Shown: positions 1 to 5,361 of the stretch, piece by piece | Layout: every line of letters starts with the position of its first letter | Numbering within the stretch: the first letter of the stretch is position 1 | NCBI GenBank assembly: GCA_030049955.1 | Contig: JASIJX010000275.1 | Span: forward strand, 1-6,904 | Reading direction: 5' to 3' | Length of the DNA: 6,904 nucleotides | Origin: Acidobacteriaceae bacterium | Lineage (GTDB): Bacteria > Acidobacteriota > Terriglobia > Terriglobales > Acidobacteriaceae | Made by a program: the position numbers and the translations under genes | Notes under the pieces: generated by a model | Told to the model about the DNA's origin: nothing | What the model saw: only the letters and a program-made list of their open reading frames with translations | Database searches by the model: none

Positions 1-672
1 GTGGTGGCTTCAGGCGCGGTGCGGAATGCGCTGGGCGTGGAGGCGGATGCGCAATTGGAGTTTGGATGGAAGGCGCGGGTGCCGCTGCGCAATGGAAGAG
101 TGGACCGGACCGAGGTTGATATGCGCTGGGGCTCGCTGCTGGTCGAAGCCAAACTCACCGAAAGCGATTTTCAATCGCGCGAGGCACGCATCGTGGAGGC
201 TTATAGGAATTTTGACGAAGTTTTCGACCGCGATATACTGCCGCGCACAGAGATCGCGGTCGCGCGACCGCGCAGGGCCAGTGAATTTCCTGAAAATCTT
301 TCGCAGGAGTTCGAGAGCGAACAGGGCGATCCGGATCGGGTTGCAATTATTGACCCGCTGGTCCGGCCGACGGGCGAGCCGGGTTACGCGAGCTATCAAT
401 TGATTCGCAATGTGCTTGCAGCGTACGCGGCTGAATCGAACTTCTGCGTCATTCACGATGAACGCAGGCCTGATCTGCGCGAGGCGTGGTTCCAGGTGAT
501 GGCCGCAGTGAAGAGCGCCGAGTTGCGCGTGCGGATGAAGGTGCTTACATGGCAGGAGCTGGCGGCGCTGGCGCCGGAGGAGTTGCAAGAGTTTCTGAAT
601 CTGAAGTACGGGATTGTGGCGCCTGGAAGAACGGCTTCGCCCATCGAGACGCTGGATGATTGCGGCGATTAA
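1..672 (+). CDS. PD-(D/E)XK nuclease-like protein, probably 5'-partial
   Basis: A 223-residue reading frame is open from the first base of the window to TAA at 670-672. The GTG at base 1 is the window edge, and no upstream ribosome site can be seen, so the true N-terminus is probably missing. The clearest motif is an acidic residue in a strand (Asp40, in TEVDMRW) followed by Glu49-Ala-Lys51 in LLVEAKL. This is the D...ExK signature of the PD-(D/E)XK nuclease fold. The next stretch (about 56-81, rich in Arg/Glu and ending FDRDILPR) and the later VLTWQELAALAP segment near the C-terminus recall the uncharacterised PGN_0703-like putative restriction endonuclease family. That family name comes from memory, not a search. 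No methylase or specificity subunit is visible, so a restriction role is unproven. The gene converges on the isomerase gene with a 33-bp gap. Confidence 0.65.
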   Translation: MVASGAVRNALGVEADAQLEFGWKARVPLRNGRVDRTEVDMRWGSLLVEAKLTESDFQSREARIVEAYRNFDEVFDRDILPRTEIAVARPRRASEFPENLSQEFESEQGDPDRVAIIDPLVRPTGEPGYASYQLIRNVLAAYAAESNFCVIHDERRPDLREAWFQVMAAVKSAELRVRMKVLTWQELAALAPEELQEFLNLKYGIVAPGRTASPIETLDDCGD

Positions 673-705
673 AGGTATCCCGCGTAAATACCGATACGCA
701 CGGCG

Positions 706-1758
706 CTACAGGCCGAGGATTTTTCTGTTGCGAGCCTCGTTCGCGCTGCCTCCTGCAAAATCGTCAAAGGCGCGGTCGGTGACGCGGATGATGTGCTCGC
801 GGATGAACCTCGCTCCCTCAATCGCTCCCTGCTCCGGGTGTTTGATGCAGCACTCCCATTCGAGCACCGCCCAACCGGGGTAGTCGTACTGCGCCATCTT
901 GCTGAATATCTGCGTGAAATCGATTTGACCATCGCCGAGCGAGCGAAAGCGGCCGGGACGATCCAGCCACGGTTGATAGCCGCCGTAGACACCGGAGCGC
1001 GCGTCGAGGCGGAACTCAGCATCCTTGACATGGAAAGCGCGAACTCGATCATGATAGGTGTCGAGGAAGCCGAGATAATCCATCTGCTGCAGGACCATGT
1101 GGCTCGGATCATAGAGAATGTTGGCGCGCGGATGATCGCTGACGGCCGCGAGAAAGCGCTCGAAGGTGACGCCGTCATGCAGGTCTTCACCGGGGTGCAG
1201 CTCAAAGCACACGTCGACGCCAGCCTCGTCGAAGGCATTGAGGATGGGCAGCCAACGGCGGGCGAGTTCTGCGAATGCTTCCTCGATGAGTCCCGCAGGT
1301 CGCTGCGGCCAAGGATACAAAAACGGCCAGGCGAGCGCGCCGGAGAAAGTTGCATGCGCTTTGAGGCCGAGATTGCGGCTGGCCTTTGCAGCGAAGCAAA
1401 GCTGCTCCGCAGCCCAGGTTGCGCGGGCCTGCGGATTGCCTGCAACATGCTCGGGTGCGAGGCCGTCGAGCAGCGTGTCGTAGGCGGAGTGGCTGGCGAC
1501 AAGCTGGCCCTGCAGGTGCGTTGAAAGCTCTGTGATCGCCAAGCCAGCTTTGGCCGCGATGCCACGGATTTCGTCGCAGTAGCTCTGGCTCTCTGCAGCG
1601 CGCGCGAGATCAAACAGTCGCGCATCCCACGTTGGAATCTGAATGCCGACGAAGCCGAGCGAACCTGCCCAGTTGGTGAGGCCTTCGAGCGTGTTGAAGG
1701 GCGGTTGATCGCCGGCGAACTGGGCAAGAAAGATGCCGGGCCCCTGAATGGTTTTCAT
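706..1758 (-). CDS. Sugar phosphate isomerase/epimerase (xylose isomerase-like TIM barrel)
   Basis: A 350-residue protein of the AP-endonuclease-2/xylose-isomerase-like TIM-barrel superfamily. These enzymes use a divalent metal to isomerise or epimerise sugars and keto-sugars; the exact substrate here is unknown. Typical motifs run along the chain: GVQIPTW-like GIQIPTWDARLFD (38-50), TELSTHLQGQL (76-86), CFELHPGED (184-192), YDPSHMVLQ (216-224), FHVKDAEF (242-249), LGDGQIDF (274-281) and VLEWEC (298-303). Glu186, Asp217, His220, His243 and Glu300 are plausible metal or active-site residues. I chose the ATG at 1758 because GGAG lies six bases upstream; a TTG four codons earlier (1770) has no such support. 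No signal peptide is seen, so it should be cytoplasmic. It lies 94 bp downstream of the oxidoreductase gene on the same strand, with no terminator visible between, so the two are probably co-transcribed. Comparable pairs include E. coli YcjR/YcjS, which act on 3-keto-gulosides, and IolE/IolG-type inositol enzymes. The family call is firm and the substrate is not. Confidence 0.92.
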   Translation of the reverse strand: MKTIQGPGIFLAQFAGDQPPFNTLEGLTNWAGSLGFVGIQIPTWDARLFDLARAAESQSYCDEIRGIAAKAGLAITELSTHLQGQLVASHSAYDTLLDGLAPEHVAGNPQARATWAAEQLCFAAKASRNLGLKAHATFSGALAWPFLYPWPQRPAGLIEEAFAELARRWLPILNAFDEAGVDVCFELHPGEDLHDGVTFERFLAAVSDHPRANILYDPSHMVLQQMDYLGFLDTYHDRVRAFHVKDAEFRLDARSGVYGGYQPWLDRPGRFRSLGDGQIDFTQIFSKMAQYDYPGWAVLEWECCIKHPEQGAIEGARFIREHIIRVTDRAFDDFAGGSANEARNRKILGL

Positions 1759-1852
1759 TTTGCACTCCAAGATGCAGCGATTGAAGGCTGTGGGTGACGT
1801 ATTCGCCGCCCTCGTTCGTGTTCTCGATCAGAGACTAGAAATCGATCCAGAA

Positions 1853-2998
1853 TTAAAAATCTAACCAGGCCGATTGGCGATGGCTTTCGATTGCGCGCTC
1901 GATGAAGCGCATGCCGCGCACACCGGCCTGGATGCCGGGCAGAGTTGGCGGCAAAGGGTTCGCGCTTCCGTGCTTCCACGCGATGAGCGCATCGGCAAAC
2001 TCGCGATATAGAACCGCGAAAGCTTCGAGATACCCCTCAGGATGGCCGGAGGGGACGCGCGCGACGGCGCGCGCATCGGCGCTGAGGTAAGCAGCCGCGG
2101 CATGGTGAATTTCCTCGGGACCGTCCTGCCACTTTACGATCAGACGATTCGGGTCCTGCTGGAGCCACTCGATCGAGCCGCGTTCTCCAAAGATGCGCAG
2201 GCGCACCTGGTTGAGCTCTCCTGCGGCCACTTGAGAGCATGCCAGCGTGCCGGCCGAGCCGTTCGACATGCGCAGAAAAGCATTGCAGTCGTCGTCGAGC
2301 CGGCGGCCGGGAACCACGCTGCGCAGCGTGGCGTTGAGGGCGGTAACCTGAAGGCCACTGACGTACTCGAGCAGATGGAAGGCATGCGTGCCGATGTCGC
2401 CGATGGCCCCACCCGGTCCGCTGCGCGCTGGATCGGCGCGCCATGCAGCCTGCTTGTGGCCGGTGGTTTCAAGCGGACCGCTGAGCCAGCCCTGGAAATA
2501 TTCGACGGCCACTTTGCGAATGGCGCCGAATTTGCCTGCGGCGCACATGGCGCGCGCTTCGCGGACCATGGCATACCCGGCGTAGGTGTGCGTGAGGCCA
2601 TAGGGAAGGCCGGATTTGACTACAAGCTGCGCGAGCTCGAGCGCTTCATCATAGGTAGCCGTTGCGGGCTTGTCGCTCATCACCGGGATGCCCGCCTGAA
2701 GCGCAGCTTTGGCGATGGGCAAGTGTAGATGGTTAGGCGTGGCGATGACGACAAAATCGATGCCGTCGGCGCGCAGGCTCTCGGCCTCGAACATCTGCCG
2801 GTAATCGGCGTAGGCGCGCCCAGGCTCGATGCCAAAGCGGATGCCAGCCTCGCGCGAACGCTCCGGCGACTGCGAAAACGCGCCGGCCATGAGCTGGATT
2901 TTTCCGTCGAGTTCGGCGGCGATGCGATGCACTGGTCCGATGAACGCACCCGGGCCGCCGCCGACCATGCCCATGCGCAACTTGAGTGCCTCCGACAT
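1853..2998 (-). CDS. Gfo/Idh/MocA family NAD(P)-dependent oxidoreductase
   Basis: A 381-residue enzyme expected to oxidise or reduce a sugar, glycoside or cyclitol hydroxyl with NAD(P). The N-terminal Rossmann domain (about 8-130) shows the dinucleotide loop GGGPGAF (13-19), ATPNHLH (86-92) and the DKP motif (109-111), equivalent to the EKP lysine motif of the family. The C-terminal substrate domain begins around 140 and carries GAIGDIGTHAFHLLEYVSG (197-215), where Asp201 and His205 fit the family's catalytic pair; a LDDDCNAFLRM-type strand follows. The start is the ATG at 2998, preceded by GGGAG six bases away; an in-frame extension to 3085 has no ribosome site and no family character. TAA lies at 1853-1855. 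It is the first gene of a likely two-gene operon with the TIM-barrel isomerase and is divergent from an IclR regulator. By analogy with YcjS, ThuB and DgpA-type enzymes, a 3-keto sugar or glycoside intermediate is plausible, but that is inference. Confidence 0.93.
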   Translation of the reverse strand: MSEALKLRMGMVGGGPGAFIGPVHRIAAELDGKIQLMAGAFSQSPERSREAGIRFGIEPGRAYADYRQMFEAESLRADGIDFVVIATPNHLHLPIAKAALQAGIPVMSDKPATATYDEALELAQLVVKSGLPYGLTHTYAGYAMVREARAMCAAGKFGAIRKVAVEYFQGWLSGPLETTGHKQAAWRADPARSGPGGAIGDIGTHAFHLLEYVSGLQVTALNATLRSVVPGRRLDDDCNAFLRMSNGSAGTLACSQVAAGELNQVRLRIFGERGSIEWLQQDPNRLIVKWQDGPEEIHHAAAAYLSADARAVARVPSGHPEGYLEAFAVLYREFADALIAWKHGSANPLPPTLPGIQAGVRGMRFIERAIESHRQSAWLDF

Positions 2999-3059
2999 TC
3001 GTTCTCCCAATCGGGTTCGCGCACTTAGCACGAACTGGCCTGTCCTGAAACTCGAGCAA

Positions 3060-3080
3060 TGTACTGCTGGACAGTGTACA
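3060..3080. repeat. Inverted repeat TGTAC-N11-GTACA, candidate operator
   Basis: TGTAC at 3060-3064 is matched by its exact complement GTACA at 3076-3080 across an 11-base spacer. Inner bases ACTG and CAGT add partial symmetry if shifted by two. The element lies 62-82 bp upstream of the oxidoreductase start and covers both -10-like hexamers readable on the minus strand, where a repressor or activator would act. IclR proteins often bind imperfect palindromes near divergent promoters, so binding by the neighbouring regulator is a fair guess. Arms of five bases could be chance. Confidence 0.35.
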
Positions 3081-3103
3081 GGCACATCTCCAGACCGAGG
3101 ATC

Positions 3104-3113
3104 CAGAATTCTG
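3104..3113. repeat. Perfect 10-bp palindrome CAGAATTCTG
   Basis: A perfect palindrome in the divergent control region. Its right half, extended by one base, reads ATTCTGT (3108-3114). The same heptamer recurs at 3190-3196 as the left arm of another inverted repeat, so the two sites share a half-site sequence. This could mark two binding sites for one regulator, presumably the adjacent IclR protein. The evidence is sequence symmetry only. Confidence 0.35.
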
Positions 3114-3170
3114 TTTTGCGGCCGCGCTGGTTGCCCATCAGTTGCGACATGGCCCAGCTATAGCCACACT

Positions 3171-3235
3171 GGAATCCATCGCGGTAGCCATTCTGTGCAG
3201 GATACAGAACACGGGATGGCGGAATTCATCGCCGT
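3171..3235. repeat. Imperfect direct repeat, 15 bp, 50-bp period
   Basis: GGAATCCATCGCGGT (3171-3185) recurs as GGAATTCATCGCCGT (3221-3235), 13 of 15 bases identical and exactly 50 bp apart. The interval contains the TTCTGT/ACAGAA inverted repeat. Such spacing, near five helical turns, is common for paired regulator sites, but a chance or ancient duplication origin cannot be excluded. Confidence 0.35.
3191..3209. repeat. Inverted repeat TTCTGT-N7-ACAGAA, candidate operator
   Basis: TTCTGT (3191-3196) and ACAGAA (3204-3209) are exact complements separated by seven bases, giving a 19-bp element of the size bound by a dimeric helix-turn-helix regulator. It lies about 140 bp upstream of the IclR start and 190 bp from the oxidoreductase start. 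It shares the ATTCTGT half-site with the palindrome at 3104-3113 and sits midway between two near-identical direct repeats 50 bp apart. Autoregulation or control of the divergent operon by the IclR protein is a reasonable but untested reading. Confidence 0.4.
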
Positions 3236-3346
3236 TGGTGGGATCGGACCGGCGGGGCCGGGACAACTGCGGAACTCGCCGCTTGACGGCGGTCCCATCA
3301 GGTGAGAGCCTAGAACTGTAATCAATTAGCGGAATAAGGGACCATT

Positions 3347-4156
3347 ATGCGAGACACCGCACCCCAAGGCACCTACAAAGTGCAAGCTCTGGACCGCGCG
3401 TTTGCCGTTCTCGATCTGCTTGGCGAGAGCGAAACACCGCTGGGTCTGGCCCAGGTCGCGTCTTCCCTGCAACTGCATAAGAGCACAGCCCACCGGTTCC
3501 TGATGGTTCTCGAGCGCCATCGCATGGTGGAGCGCACCTCGAACGGCAAGTTCCGCTTGGGGCTGCGGCTGTATGATTTCGGCAATCGCGCCATTGAGCA
3601 GTACGATCTGCGCGACCGTGCGCAACCTCATCTGCGCCGCCTGGTGGCTGAGACTGAGGAAACTGCGCACTTGTGCATTCTCGAAGCGGCTCGCATGATT
3701 TATATCGACAAGATCGAGCCAGCGCGCTCGGTCCGCATGATTACCCGGATCGGCGCGAGCAACCCGGTGCACGCCACCTCGGTTGGCAAGGCGATTCTCG
3801 CCTTTTTACCGGAAGACCGCGCCAGCGACGTGATCCGCCGCATCCGCTTCGAGCGACTTACACATCGCACCATCGTGACACCCGAGGCACTGCGCACAGA
3901 ACTCGAGAAGACTCGCCGCCGTGGCTACGCCGTTGACGATGAGGAACTCGAGGAGGGCCTGCGCTGCATTGCGGTTCCGGTGCTCGATGCGCAGCGACAA
4001 CCGGTGGCCGCAGTCAGCATTTCAGGCCCGTCGTTTCGCGTGACCGCGCAGAAACTGCCTTCGATTGCCAACCACCTGCTGCAGTGCGTGCGCGGCATTT
4101 CGATGGATATGGGCTACGTCTCCAGCCGCGCTAATCGCGCAGCGCTTTCGGCATAG
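3347..4156 (+). CDS. IclR-family transcriptional regulator
   Basis: A 269-residue cytoplasmic DNA-binding protein of normal IclR length. The N-terminal winged helix-turn-helix (about 10-72) has the typical opening VQALDRAFAVLDLL, the LGLAQVASSL helix and a recognition helix around HKSTAHRFLMVLE (44-56), followed by the wing NGKFRLG (66-72). A linker (YDLRDRAQPHLRRLVAETEETAHL) leads to the C-terminal effector-binding domain, with the family hallmarks HATSVGKAILA (142-152) and DDEELEEGLRCIAVPV (197-212) and a final AVSISGPSFR strand. The ATG at 3347 is preceded by AAGGGA with a five-base gap, and TAG ends the gene at 4154-4156. It is transcribed away from the oxidoreductase/isomerase pair, so those genes are its likely targets, along with its own promoter. 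IclR regulators respond to small carboxylates, aromatics or sugars and may repress or activate; the ligand cannot be read from the sequence. Confidence 0.95.
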   Translation: MRDTAPQGTYKVQALDRAFAVLDLLGESETPLGLAQVASSLQLHKSTAHRFLMVLERHRMVERTSNGKFRLGLRLYDFGNRAIEQYDLRDRAQPHLRRLVAETEETAHLCILEAARMIYIDKIEPARSVRMITRIGASNPVHATSVGKAILAFLPEDRASDVIRRIRFERLTHRTIVTPEALRTELEKTRRRGYAVDDEELEEGLRCIAVPVLDAQRQPVAAVSISGPSFRVTAQKLPSIANHLLQCVRGISMDMGYVSSRANRAALSA

Positions 4157-4197
4157 CTGTTTCCACAACTCGAGGCCGCAGAGACGGCAGCCTTTCT

Positions 4198-4206
4198 GAT
4201 ACACTC
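4198..4206 (+). promoter_or_regulatory. Possible -10 element for tRNA-Asp
   Basis: GATACACTC, preceded by T to give TGATACACT, resembles an extended -10 (consensus TG.TATAAT) and lies about 36-44 bp before the mature tRNA 5' end, a usual distance. No convincing -35 hexamer is seen 16-18 bp upstream, so the call is tentative. Confidence 0.3.
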
Positions 4207-4216
4207 AACCTTGTTG

Positions 4217-4239
4217 CTGCTGCATTCAAAGTGCAGCAG
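4217..4239 (+). other. Perfect hairpin in the tRNA-Asp 5' leader
   Basis: CTGCTGCA (4217-4224) and TGCAGCAG (4232-4239) form a perfect 8-bp stem with a 7-base loop (TTCAAAG), ending two bases before the mature tRNA. There is no T tract, only TTGGGG, so it is not a standard terminator. It could be a weak stop for the IclR transcript or a structure in the precursor tRNA leader. Confidence 0.5.
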
Positions 4240-4241
4240 TT

Positions 4242-4319
4242 GGGGACGTAGCTCAGTTTGGTTAGAGCGCTGCCCTGTCACGGCAGAGGTCGCGGGTTCG
4301 AGCCCCGTCGTCCCCGCCA
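4242..4319 (+). tRNA. tRNA-Asp (anticodon GTC)
   Basis: A complete cloverleaf can be folded by hand. The acceptor stem GGGGACG (4242-4248) pairs perfectly with CGTCCCC (4309-4315). The D stem is GCTC/GAGC (4251-4254, 4265-4268). The anticodon stem is CTGCC/GGCAG (4270-4274, 4282-4286) with loop CTGTCAC, so the anticodon is GTC (4277-4279), reading Asp codons. The variable loop is AGGTC, and the T arm GCGGG-TTCGAGC-CCCGT has one G-U pair. The discriminator is G4316, as expected for Asp, and CCA is encoded at 4317-4319. No intron or mismatch is seen. Confidence 0.98.
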
Positions 4320-4433
4320 TAGAAACCAAAGCGTCTAGTTGGCTATGGCAAATGACACTCAGGAAAACAGAAAGAGCACAACGATCGTACTGCGCGTTTC
4401 GCTTTGGTGAGAAAACAAAGATTTTAAAGAAGG

Positions 4434-4460
4434 AAAGGCTCCCCGTGTGGGAGCTTTTTT
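4434..4460 (+). terminator. Rho-independent terminator after tRNA-Asp
   Basis: GCTCCC (4438-4443) and GGGAGC (4449-4454) pair perfectly around a five-base loop (CGTGT), extended by A-U and G-U pairs on both sides, and are followed by TTTTTT (4455-4460). It ends transcription about 140 nt past the tRNA, and may work weakly in the other direction because the complement continues CTTTCCTTCTTT. Confidence 0.85.
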
Positions 4461-4639
4461 CGCGTGCGGATGGACCAGCCTTAACTGGCCTTCTCGATCG
4501 GCGGCACTAGGAAAATGCCAGCCATGTTATCGAGGCGCGATTCGTGTCCATTCCCCGTTAGCAGAGATTCACCCTGAGATGGGGGCGCTGTCTGCGCCTT
4601 TGAACTGGCTTCTTCACGCCATCTAGTCAGACAAAGCAC

Positions 4640-4668
4640 TTGACAGAAACCTTCTCCTGATATATCAC
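4640..4668 (+). promoter_or_regulatory. Sigma70-type promoter for the isomerase-kinase cassette
   Basis: A consensus -35 TTGACA (4640-4645) is followed by an AT-rich -10 area: TATATC at 4661-4666 (15-bp spacing) or TATCAC at 4663-4668 (17-bp spacing). Transcription would begin near 4675, giving a leader of about 125 nt to the ATG at 4801. It lies downstream of the tRNA terminator, which fits an independent promoter for the sugar cassette. Confidence 0.6.
4658..4667. repeat. Perfect palindrome TGATATATCA over the -10 region
   Basis: A perfect 10-bp palindrome covers the -10 hexamer of the proposed cassette promoter. A protein bound here would block RNA polymerase, so it is a candidate repressor operator. 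No regulator gene lies next to the cassette inside the window. AT-rich palindromes of this length also occur by chance. Confidence 0.35.
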
Positions 4669-4800
4669 TTAGTTGCAAGATAAACCGTAGTCCACACGGA
4701 TTTTGATCCTGCTTACTTCTAAATGTTTGAATCCGGCTGGCGCTTGTTAGGTTTGCAAGGGAGAAAGTTCCGAGCCACTCATGAACTGAATCAGGACAAA

Positions 4801-5361
4801 ATGAGAATGAAATCACTATCGATTGATTTTGCATCGGGCCATATCTTTGGCGAAGCTGTTCAACGCGCGGAGAAACGGCTGTTCGAATTAGCCAACGTTT
4901 TCGAGGATGAAGAAGCCAGAGCCCGGATGGATCAAGATCAAATTGTCTACACAGTGGAACTCTTTTTGGCCGTGCCCGAGGGCACAGAAGGCGGGCTCTT
5001 TTGGGGCAGCACCACGATTCAACCTGGTCGGGTAGGGAATGAATACTTTATGACCAAGGGGCATTTTCATGCGATTCGCAATCGAGCCGAATACTACGCA
5101 ACGACCAGTGGCGTGGGAGCACTGCTCCTGATGGGGCCACTGGGCGAGACCCGCGCAGAGCCAATGCGTCCAGGGTCGCTGCATTACATCCCTGCTGATA
5201 CTGCTCATCGGGTTGCCAACACAGGAAATGAGCCGCTGACATTTCTCGCCTGTTGGCCCAGCGATGCGGGACACGATTATAAAACCATTGAACGCGACGG
5301 CTTTCAGGCTCGCATGGTGGAAATAGACGCCAAGCCTCAGCTAGTACAAAGGAAATCTTAG
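4801..5361 (+). CDS. Cupin-type glucose-6-phosphate isomerase
   Basis: A 186-residue cytoplasmic metalloenzyme of the cupin phosphoglucose isomerase family (archaeal-type PGI), which interconverts glucose 6-phosphate and fructose 6-phosphate and is unrelated to the classical large PGI. The central beta-barrel shows TIQPGRVGNEYFMTKGHFH (72-90), with metal ligands His88, His90 and Glu97 in GHFHAIRNRAE, and the fourth ligand His136 in PADTAHRVANTG (131-142). The C-terminal WPSDAGHDYKTIERDGF (152-168) is a family hallmark thought to line the active site. Length matches the family (about 180-190). I start at the ATG at 4801, four bases after AGGA; ATG 4807 is possible, while extension to 4723 adds residues unlike the family and lacks a ribosome site. 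The stop shares one base with the kinase GTG, so the two genes are translationally linked. A related substrate such as another hexose 6-phosphate cannot be excluded. Confidence 0.92.
   Translation: MRMKSLSIDFASGHIFGEAVQRAEKRLFELANVFEDEEARARMDQDQIVYTVELFLAVPEGTEGGLFWGSTTIQPGRVGNEYFMTKGHFHAIRNRAEYYATTSGVGALLLMGPLGETRAEPMRPGSLHYIPADTAHRVANTGNEPLTFLACWPSDAGHDYKTIERDGFQARMVEIDAKPQLVQRKS

Larger units (their letters stand above)
2999..3346. promoter_or_regulatory. Divergent control region between oxidoreductase operon and IclR gene
   Basis: This 348-bp region separates two divergent start codons and has no convincing gene. It should hold the promoters of both. Towards the minus-strand operon, -10-like hexamers TACACT (complement of 3073-3078) and TACATT (complement of 3058-3063) can be seen, without a good -35. 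Towards the IclR gene, a TTGACG (3283-3288) lies upstream but has no well-spaced -10; TGTAAT at 3317-3322 is too far away. The IclR start has a clear ribosome site, AAGGGA at 3336-3341, five bases before the ATG. Inverted and direct repeats listed separately are candidate operators. Short reading frames crossing the region are shadows without ribosome sites. Confidence 0.6.
4320..4800. other. Non-coding stretch between tRNA-Asp and the isomerase-kinase cassette
   Basis: Apart from the tRNA tail, the terminator at 4434-4460, the promoter at 4640-4668 and its palindrome, I see no gene in these 481 bp. A 9-bp inverted repeat, ACCAAAGCG (4325-4333) against CGCTTTGGT (4400-4408), could close an 84-nt structure between the tRNA and the terminator. 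A small GC hairpin, GGCGC-TGTCT-GCGCC (4584-4598) followed by TTT, might be a second weak stop. A minus-strand frame (4481-4834) overlaps the promoter and the isomerase start and is judged spurious. The leader from the likely transcription start to the isomerase ATG is about 125 nt with no recognised riboswitch. Confidence 0.6.

Noticed and set aside
674..703. Short hairpins (GGTAT/ATACC, GCGTA/TACGC) between the two convergent genes
   Set aside because: They have five-base stems, mutually exclusive pairings and no T tract on either strand. They are too weak to call a terminator.
793..1524. Long plus-strand frame antisense to the isomerase gene
   Set aside because: It has no family motif, and the minus-strand gene is strongly supported; such antisense frames are expected with GC-rich codon use.
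669..1727. A 352-codon minus-strand frame overlapping the isomerase gene almost entirely
   Set aside because: It is rich in Ser, Arg and Ala with no recognisable motif, and overlaps a gene with clear family motifs. It is an out-of-frame shadow of GC-rich coding DNA.
2042..2728. 228-codon plus-strand frame antisense to the oxidoreductase gene
   Set aside because: It mirrors the codon periodicity of the real gene and shows no recognisable domain.
2999..3085. 29-residue N-terminal extension of the oxidoreductase
   Set aside because: GGGAG lies six bases before the ATG at 2998 and the Rossmann motif begins right after that start; the extension has neither support.
4211..4510. Plus-strand frame running through the tRNA-Asp and its terminator
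   Set aside because: The perfect cloverleaf and terminator explain the DNA; the frame is incidental.
4723..4800. N-terminal extension of the cupin isomerase to an ATG at 4723
   Set aside because: The added 26 residues are unlike the family and lack a ribosome site; ATG 4801 has AGGA and gives the usual length.
4481..4834. 117-codon minus-strand frame ending about 20 bp before the terminator, with tail LVPPIEKAS
   Set aside because: It begins inside the isomerase gene, overlaps its promoter, shows no ribosome site or known domain, and reads like non-coding DNA. A gene remnant cannot be wholly excluded.
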